DNA of 64,000 bases from Caulobacter sp. BK020 (GTDB lineage: Bacteria; Pseudomonadota; Alphaproteobacteria; Caulobacterales; Caulobacteraceae). A program made the position numbers and the translations under genes. Location of the stretch: NCBI RefSeq assembly GCF_004342605.1, contig NZ_SLZL01000003.1, positions 248,001 to 312,000 on the forward strand, in the 5' to 3' direction. This document shows, one piece after another, positions 59,180 to 64,000 of the stretch. Positions within the stretch are counted from its first letter, which is position 1, and each line of letters begins with the position of its first letter. The notes beneath the pieces are model-generated. The model saw only the letters and a program-made list of their open reading frames with translations, did no database searches and had not been told where the DNA came from.

Positions 59180-59851
59180 TCAGGCGGTGAGGGCGGTCCG
59201 CATCGGCTTTTCGTCCAAACCGTCCAGCCTGGCCTCGACATGGGCCCAGAGGCGCTGCAGATCGCGGGCGGCCGGGCCGCCCGGCTCGAGCTCGGCCACG
59301 CAGAGCCCATGGGCCATGGCCGTCTGGAACGCCTCGCGCGCCCGCAGGCCGTGCGGGGCCAGCGGCAGGCCGCAGAACCGCAGGGCTTCCAGGATCTCGG
59401 GGAAGGCCGCCGGTGCGACGTCCGACCGGCTGGTGTGGGCCTGGTTCAGCACCACCATGCCATCCTTGCCCAGGCGGCGGACGGCCTCCGCCGAGCGAAC
59501 GATCGGGGCCAGGTCCAGGAACGAGGGTCGGCCGGCCACCAGGCAGAGGTCGGCGATGTTGACCGCCTGGGCGACGTCGGCCTCGGGCATGGCCGGGGTG
59601 TCGATGACCAGATAGTCGACGCCGTCCCGCATGGCGTTGGACTTGGTCATGAACAGCTTGCCGGCGGTGACCTCGGCCAGGACGGGGCCGGGCTCGCGGC
59701 GAGCCCTCAAGGCGTCCGACGCCGACCGCTGCGGGTCGATGTCGGCCAGCACCACCTTGCGGCCCCGCAGGAAGGCCGTCAGCGTCAGGTTCACGGCCAG
59801 GGTCGTCTTGCCCGACCCGCCCTTCCGGGAAAGCACAGTAATTGTCTTCAC
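59180..59851 (-). CDS. ParA-family ATPase, paralogue A
   Basis: A 223-residue P-loop ATPase. GTG 59851 begins the conserved VKTITVLSRKGGSGKTT (deviant Walker A). Further motifs are LADIDPQRSASDALRAR (Walker A prime), DYLVIDTPAMPEADVA (Walker B) and MVVLNQAHTS. It lacks the N-terminal helix-turn-helix of plasmid ParA and has no ParB beside it, so it is closer to orphan ParA/MinD-like spatial regulators. It is highly similar to the next gene (59180-60683 pair), with which it shares the invariant ADIDPQRSASDALRAR. Confidence 0.87.
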   Translation of the reverse strand: MKTITVLSRKGGSGKTTLAVNLTLTAFLRGRKVVLADIDPQRSASDALRARREPGPVLAEVTAGKLFMTKSNAMRDGVDYLVIDTPAMPEADVAQAVNIADLCLVAGRPSFLDLAPIVRSAEAVRRLGKDGMVVLNQAHTSRSDVAPAAFPEILEALRFCGLPLAPHGLRAREAFQTAMAHGLCVAELEPGGPAARDLQRLWAHVEARLDGLDEKPMRTALTA

Positions 59852-60017
59852 GACTTGCACTCTTCGCCCAGACCCAACGGCCGGTTCCCGCAGCCGCAAG
59901 GTTCCCCAAGGTGGATGATGGTTATGGTCAAGGTATGAACAGAACTTCAACTCGCCGAATATTTTGACGCGAAGGCCAAATTCGCGGAAGCCGTTGCGCG
60001 ACTTGAAAAATTCCGGA

Positions 60018-60683
60018 TCAGCCGGCGCGGGCGTCGCGCCCGTGGCCGTCCAGGGCCAGCAGGCCGGCGACGTGGCTCCATAGGCGGTCGACCTCGCGGG
60101 CGGCCGGGGCCTGGGCGTCCCATTCCCCGACCGACAGGCCGCGCGCGATCGCCTGCTGGTAAAGGGTCCGCGAGCGCAGGCCGACCGGCGCGACCGGCAG
60201 GCCGCAGAAGCGTAGCGCCTCGACCGCCTGCTGCACGCTGGCGGGCTCGAACCCGCCGCGTTTGGACGGCGCCTGGTTCAGCACGATCAGCCCCGCCTTG
60301 CCCAGTCGCCGGACCATCTCGGCAGAGCGCGCCACCGAGGCGATGTCCAGGAAGGTGGGGCGGCAGACCAGGAGGCACAGGTCGGCGGAATTGACCGCGA
60401 TAGCCACGTCGGCGTCCGGCGCGGCCGGCGTGTCGATCAGCATGACGTCATGGGCGTCGTGCATGGCCTGGGAGCGGGCCTGGAACAGCTTGCCGGCGCT
60501 GATCTCGGCCAGGGCGGGGCCGGGCGCGGCGCGGGCCCGCAGGGCGTCGGAGGCCGAGCGCTGCGGGTCGATGTCGGCCAGCAGCACCTTCCAGCCCGCC
60601 AGATGGGCGGTGAGGCTCAGGTTGATCGCCAGAGTCGTCTTGCCGGCCCCGCCCTTGCGGGAAATCACAGCCAAGGTCTTCAC
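60018..60683 (-). CDS. ParA-family ATPase, paralogue B
   Basis: A 221-residue P-loop ATPase that begins at GTG 60683 (VKTLAVISRKGGAGKTTLAI). It has the same motif order as paralogue A: KGGAGKTT, LLADIDPQRSASDALRAR, VMLIDTPAAPDADVA, GLIVLNQAPSKRGGF. By eye well over half the residues agree, so the pair is a tandem duplication with a 166-bp spacer. No cognate ParB is present. A perfect DnaA box lies 45 bp upstream and a CtrA half-site 107 bp upstream, hinting at cell-cycle control. Neither is MipZ, which has a different sequence and an N-terminal extension. Confidence 0.87.
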   Translation of the reverse strand: MKTLAVISRKGGAGKTTLAINLSLTAHLAGWKVLLADIDPQRSASDALRARAAPGPALAEISAGKLFQARSQAMHDAHDVMLIDTPAAPDADVAIAVNSADLCLLVCRPTFLDIASVARSAEMVRRLGKAGLIVLNQAPSKRGGFEPASVQQAVEALRFCGLPVAPVGLRSRTLYQQAIARGLSVGEWDAQAPAAREVDRLWSHVAGLLALDGHGRDARAG

Positions 60684-60727
60684 GCCGACGCTCTCCCCAA
60701 AACGCCCGGTCCGCAACCGGAAAAGCC

Positions 60728-60736
60728 TGTGGATAA
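60728..60736 (-). promoter_or_regulatory. Perfect DnaA box
   Basis: TGTGGATAA, the reverse complement of TTATCCACA, matches the strongest DnaA-box consensus at 9 of 9. It lies upstream of ParA-like paralogue B and 190 bp before the divergent DedA-like gene. Confidence 0.65.
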
Positions 60737-60789
60737 CTTAGCCGCCCGTTACGACAGGTTCGCAACTGAAATGTCGCGTTTGGGGAATC

Positions 60790-60797
60790 TTAACCAT
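60790..60797 (+). promoter_or_regulatory. CtrA half-site in the ParA/DedA-like intergenic region
   Basis: TTAACCAT, the CtrA half-site form also seen before fliL and podJ, 54 bp from the DnaA box. No second half at N7 spacing. TTGACT at about 60823 could be a -35 for the rightward gene. Confidence 0.4.
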
Positions 60798-60926
60798 GGA
60801 CCCTCGCGGCCGAAGGAAAGCTTGACTGTAAAATGTGCAACCGTGCGCGATCGGAGGTAGCGACCGTGGCCGGCCCGTTCGACCGCCCCCTCTTGACCGC
60901 GGCTGGGGCATGGGCGAGGCAGGCGG

Positions 60927-61634
60927 ATGCTTCGTCGCCTGATCGACTTCTTCACCAACATGGACGCCCGCGCCTGGCGAACGGTCGCGGTGTCGTTCGT
61001 GCTGTTCGGCGGGGTGGGGGTGATCTTCCTGTTCGGGGCTCAGCTCCTGGGCCTGAACGGCGAGGTCACGGTCGAGCAGTGGCTGAGCGCCGCCCACGGG
61101 CCCTGGGCCCTGCCGGTCGCGGTCGGCGCCTTCGCGGTGCTGGCCTTCATCGGCGTGCCGCAGTTCGTGCTGATCGCCGCGGCGGTGGTCGCCTTCGGGC
61201 CCTGGACCGGCTTCGCCTACAGCTGGATCGGCACCCTGGTCTCGTCTCTGGTCGGCTTCTGGCTGGGGCGCACGTTCGGCGGCCGGCTGCTGCAGGATCT
61301 GGCCGGCGACGGCGTGGCCAAGTTCATGAGGCTGATCGGCAAGAACGGCTTCCTGGCCAGCCTGATCGTCCGGCTGGTGCCCTCGGCGCCGTTCATCGTG
61401 GTCAACATGGCGGCCGGCGTCACGCCGATGAAGCTGTTCGACTTCGCGGCCGGCACCGCTGTCGGCATCGTCCCGAAGATCGCCCTGACCGCCTTCGCCG
61501 GCAATTCCATCGTCCAGGCGCTGAAGGGCGGCGGCCAGCGGCACATCGTCATGCTGGTGCTGGCCGTGGCGGTGTGGATCGCCGCCGGTCTGGTCGCCCG
61601 CGCCTGGCTCAAGAAGCGCGAGGCGACGGAGTAG
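60927..61634 (+). CDS. TVP38/TMEM64 (VTT-domain, DedA-like) membrane protein
   Basis: A 235-residue inner-membrane protein with about five hydrophobic segments. The VTT domain shows AFIGVPQFVLIAAAVVAFGP, FAYSWIGTLVSSLVGFWLGR, and LIVRLVPSAPFIVVNMAAGV with the re-entrant loop arginine. Members help flip phospholipids or undecaprenyl phosphate or act in membrane homeostasis. The start is ATG 60927 within a strong AGGCGG context. It is divergent from the ParA pair. Confidence 0.85.
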   Translation: MLRRLIDFFTNMDARAWRTVAVSFVLFGGVGVIFLFGAQLLGLNGEVTVEQWLSAAHGPWALPVAVGAFAVLAFIGVPQFVLIAAAVVAFGPWTGFAYSWIGTLVSSLVGFWLGRTFGGRLLQDLAGDGVAKFMRLIGKNGFLASLIVRLVPSAPFIVVNMAAGVTPMKLFDFAAGTAVGIVPKIALTAFAGNSIVQALKGGGQRHIVMLVLAVAVWIAAGLVARAWLKKREATE

Positions 61635-61819
61635 GCGAGGGCGGTTCGCGCCGTTCGAGGCCGTCTGGCGGGGTCGTTTGACGCGCCGATTCCGCCTCCC
61701 CCGCACGGCCTCCCTCAACCGGCGGGTGTCTCTGGTCGAAAGTTGCGTAGCGTGCGGCCAATCGCGCGATTAACGCAAAATGCTTGCTGGCTTTGGGCCT
61801 GCTGTGTAGAAAGCAACTC

Positions 61820-61876
61820 ATGAACGTCGCGCGCCAACTGCTTTCGCTTCGGCTTACCAACCCCTGGGCGCTCTAG
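61820..61876 (+). CDS. Leucine-rich leader peptide of leuA
   Basis: An 18-residue open frame, MNVARQLLSLRLTNPWAL, 101 bp before leuA. Five of 18 residues are Leu and three use CTT, a codon rare in this GC-rich genome (order CTG CTT, CTT, CTT, CTC). That is the signature of a leucine-sensing attenuator. The flanking RNA can form alternative stems (see next entry). I am fairly confident of the peptide and less so of the mechanism. Confidence 0.7.
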   Translation: MNVARQLLSLRLTNPWAL

Positions 61877-61949
61877 GGGCCGCGCTTCGTCGTGGCCGGG
61901 CGCGCAGGGGATGACTGAACCCGCCGCCCCAAAGGTCAGACCTGGCCCC
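61861..61949 (+). promoter_or_regulatory. Possible attenuator stems after the leuA leader peptide
   Basis: CCCCTGGGCGC (61861-61871) can pair with GCGCGCAGGGG (61900-61910). Within it GGCCGCG (61878-61884) pairs with CGTGGCC (61891-61897). Alternatively CCCCT pairs with AGGGG at 61875-61879, or GGGGCC (61876-61881) with GGCCCC (61944-61949). These are mutually exclusive. No U tract follows. Confidence 0.5.
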
Positions 61950-61977
61950 ACGCAGACACCTTCCGACGAGTAGATCC

Positions 61978-63552
61978 ATGAGCTCCGTATCGCCCGCCGC
62001 TTTCGACAAGCGCGACAACGTCGTCATTTTCGACACCACCATGCGCGACGGCGAGCAGTCGCCCGGCGCCTCGATGTCGCATGACGAAAAGCTGGAACTG
62101 GCCAAGATCCTCGAGGAGATGGGGGTCGACGTCATCGAGGCCGGCTTCCCGATCGCCTCGAACGGCGACTTCGAGGCGGTCCGCGAGATCGCCAAGATCG
62201 TCAAGAACTCGACCATCGCCGGCCTGTGCCGCGCTCACCAGGTCGACATCGACCGTTGCGCCGAGGCCCTGAAGGGCACGCAGCGCGGCCGCATCCACGT
62301 GGTCATCGCCACCAGCGACCTGCACATGAAGCACAAGCTGCAGATGGAGCCGGACGCCGTCATCGACGTCATCGCCCGCTCGGTCGGCCACGCCCGCAAC
62401 CTGCGCGACGACGTGGAGTGGTCGGCCGAGGACGCCACCCGCAGCGACCGCCAGTTCCTGCGCCGCGCGATCGAGACCGCCATCAAGGCCGGGGCCACGA
62501 CGATCAACCTGCCCGACACGGTAGGCTACACCTATCCGTCCGAATACGCCGACCTGTTCAGCTGGATGGTCAACAACGTCGAAGGCGCCGACAAGGTGAT
62601 CTTCTCGACCCACTGCCACAACGACCTGGGCCTGGCCGTGGCCAACAGCCTGGCCGGCGTGCAGGGCGGGGCGCGCCAGATCGAGTGCGCGATCAACGGC
62701 CTGGGCGAGCGGGCCGGCAACGCGGCGCTGGAAGAGATCGTGATGGCCCTGAAGGTGCGCGGCGACAAGCTGCCCTTCCAGACCGGCATCGACACCACCC
62801 ACATCACCCGCGCCAGCCGCTACGTCTCGGCCATCACCGGCTTCCCGGTGCAGTATAACAAGGCCATCGTCGGCAAGAACGCCTTCGCGCACGAAAGCGG
62901 CATCCACCAGGACGGGATGCTGAAGAACCGCGAGACCTACGAGATCATGACCCCGGAATCGGTCGGCCAGGCGCCGTCCAGCCTGGTCATGGGCAAGCAC
63001 TCGGGCAGCCACGCCTTCCGCGCCAAGCTGAAGGACCTGGGCTACGAGCTGGGCCAGAACGCCCTGAAGGAGGCCTTCGGCCGCTTCAAGGACCTGGCCG
63101 ACCGCAAGAAGCACGTCTACGACGACGACATCATCGCCCTGGTCGACGACGCCCTGGCGCGCGGCTCGGAGCGCATCCGCGTCCAGCGCCTGCGCGTCGT
63201 GGCCGGCACCGACGGCCAGTCGGCCGAGCTGACCCTGGAAGTCGACGGCGAGATCAAGACCTCGGAGGCCTCGGGCGACGGTCCGGTGGACGCCGTCTTC
63301 AACGCCATCCAGCAGATCGTGCCGCACCAGGCGGCCCTGCGCCTGTTCCAGGTGCACGCGGTGACCGAGGGCACCGACGCCCAGGCCCAGGTCTCGGTCC
63401 GTCTTGAGGAGGACGGCCGCATCGCCACCGGCCAGGCCGCCGACACCGACACCCTGACCGCCTCGGCCAAGGCCTATGTCAACGCCCTGAACAACCTCAT
63501 GGCGCGCAAGGAAAAGGGCCGGCCCGAAGCGGCGATCGCCAGCGGGTTCTAG
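61978..63552 (+). CDS. leuA: 2-isopropylmalate synthase
   Basis: A 524-residue enzyme of the leucine pathway that condenses 2-oxoisovalerate with acetyl-CoA. The catalytic barrel has VIFDTTMRDGEQSPGASMS, the HxH metal site in STHCHNDLGLAVANSLAGVQ, GARQIECAINGLGERAGNAA, and GIHQDGMLKNRETYEIM. The C-terminal regulatory domain (about residues 390-520) is present, so feedback inhibition by leucine is expected. It has a leucine-rich leader peptide upstream. It converges on the last gene with a 3-bp gap. Confidence 0.95.
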   Translation: MSSVSPAAFDKRDNVVIFDTTMRDGEQSPGASMSHDEKLELAKILEEMGVDVIEAGFPIASNGDFEAVREIAKIVKNSTIAGLCRAHQVDIDRCAEALKGTQRGRIHVVIATSDLHMKHKLQMEPDAVIDVIARSVGHARNLRDDVEWSAEDATRSDRQFLRRAIETAIKAGATTINLPDTVGYTYPSEYADLFSWMVNNVEGADKVIFSTHCHNDLGLAVANSLAGVQGGARQIECAINGLGERAGNAALEEIVMALKVRGDKLPFQTGIDTTHITRASRYVSAITGFPVQYNKAIVGKNAFAHESGIHQDGMLKNRETYEIMTPESVGQAPSSLVMGKHSGSHAFRAKLKDLGYELGQNALKEAFGRFKDLADRKKHVYDDDIIALVDDALARGSERIRVQRLRVVAGTDGQSAELTLEVDGEIKTSEASGDGPVDAVFNAIQQIVPHQAALRLFQVHAVTEGTDAQAQVSVRLEEDGRIATGQAADTDTLTASAKAYVNALNNLMARKEKGRPEAAIASGF

Positions 63553-63555
63553 CCG

Positions 63556-64000
63556 CTAGGCGGCCGCCCGCTTGGCGGACGGCCGCGTCGCCAGCAGCTC
63601 CGCCGACAGGTGGGCCTGCGGCTCGACGTCCAGTCCCAGCGTACGCAGGTCGTCGCACAGCGTCTTGCGCAGCTCCTGGTCGATGATGGCCCCGGCGTCG
63701 ATCACCAGCGCGCCGCCCGGTCGCAGCATCGCCATGGTCGAGGCCGCGGCGGCGCGTGCATCGGGGACCGTCGAGCAGCCGACGATCAGCAGCACGTCGC
63801 TCTGCTCGTCGGCGGCGCGGCAGGTGGCCCGGCGGGCGGCCTCCACCCGGTCGTAACCCCGTCGCCACAGCACGCTCATCGCCTCGCCGGCGTCCGGCCC
63901 GGTCACCGCCACGAAGCACAGCGGCGTGGCCTGGGCCAGGGCGAGCATGCGCCCGAGGGTGTGATTGATCCCGTCGGTCGGAACGCCGAGCAGGAACCGC
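63556..64000 (-). CDS. Protein of unknown family, C-terminal part (possible methyltransferase)
   Basis: This leftward gene enters from the right edge; only the last 148 codons are seen. The segments LCFVAVTGPDAGEAMSVLWR, DVLLIVGCSTVPDARAAAAS, MLRPGGALVIDAGAII suggest a Rossmann-like fold, as in class I methyltransferases, but the SAM-binding motif is not within view. GCGGCCG and CGGCCGC at 63560-63586 form a stem inside its 3' end, facing leuA's stop, and may terminate both transcripts. Confidence 0.5.
   Translation of the reverse strand, partial: RFLLGVPTDGINHTLGRMLALAQATPLCFVAVTGPDAGEAMSVLWRRGYDRVEAARRATCRAADEQSDVLLIVGCSTVPDARAAAASTMAMLRPGGALVIDAGAIIDQELRKTLCDDLRTLGLDVEPQAHLSAELLATRPSAKRAAA

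Noticed and set aside
59180..60683. Assignment of one ParA-like gene as MipZ
   Set aside because: Both proteins are about 220 residues and lack the MipZ-specific sequence; mipZ is also not near these genes in C. crescentus as far as I know.
60728..60736. A replication origin at the perfect DnaA box
   Set aside because: Only one box, no AT-rich unwinding region, and none of the usual origin neighbours.

Overview
The window is about 64 kb of GC-rich alphaproteobacterial chromosome. I read it as a Caulobacter species near C. vibrioides/C. crescentus. The grounds are a PodJ-type polarity protein, a flagellar block with a probable pflI gene, an Entner-Doudoroff operon followed by pyruvate kinase, TTAACCAT-type CtrA half-sites and many GTG starts. 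I saw no rRNA, tRNA, CRISPR array, prophage or intact insertion sequence. Nearly all of it looks like ordinary chromosomal genes. The unusual material lies in repeats and in regulatory DNA or RNA.

Layout. 1-3.1 kb: the start of a PQQ-type sugar dehydrogenase lipoprotein, a zinc-ribbon thioredoxin, and a GntR/FadR-type regulator divergent from mannonate dehydratase. 3.1-13 kb: two divergent flagellar operons, flgF-flgG-flgA-flgH leftward behind a consensus sigma-54 promoter, and fliL-fliM-pflI-(MotE-like)-(TPR protein) rightward behind a CtrA-like site. 13-21 kb: zwf-pgl-edd-glk, a LacI-family regulator and pyk, with near-identical operators before zwf, the regulator gene and pyk, so that glucose oxidation and lower glycolysis look like one regulon. 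21-26 kb: a Crp/Fnr-like regulator, a stress-type flavin protein whose ribosome binding site sits in a hairpin, and an operon of two acyl-CoA dehydrogenases around a 2-hydroxychromene-2-carboxylate isomerase-like gene.

26-31 kb: an MprF-like lipid aminoacyltransferase (possible C-terminal frameshift), a small membrane protein, and podJ behind CtrA-like boxes. 32-36 kb: the ligase-associated repair pair pdeM/Lhr-like helicase; the helicase carries a 111-bp palindromic repeat inserted in frame. 36-46 kb: a Sel1-repeat protein, a DinG/XPD-type helicase, an XRE regulator, a sugar acetyltransferase, an AraC-type regulator, an exonuclease, UvrD, two small membrane proteins and a ribbon-helix-helix protein. 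46-53 kb: Coq4, orphan ModA, a LysR regulator, and a response regulator overlapping a large hybrid histidine kinase. 53-59 kb: mostly small conserved proteins, a glutathione S-transferase, a CAP protein, aspartate aminotransferase and an FMN reductase. 59-61 kb: two tandem ParA-like ATPases with a perfect DnaA box upstream. 61-64 kb: leuA with a leucine-rich leader peptide, then a partial gene.

Two repeat families stand out. A palindromic element of about 105 bp bounded by CTAG occurs five times, always just downstream of at least one gene. Four copies supply the stop codon of the adjacent gene, one copy supplies stops to both convergent neighbours, and the element looks like a hairpin-plus-T-tract terminator. 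The second family is the in-frame palindrome in the helicase gene. Functions are inferred from recognisable motifs and gene order; no database search was run.
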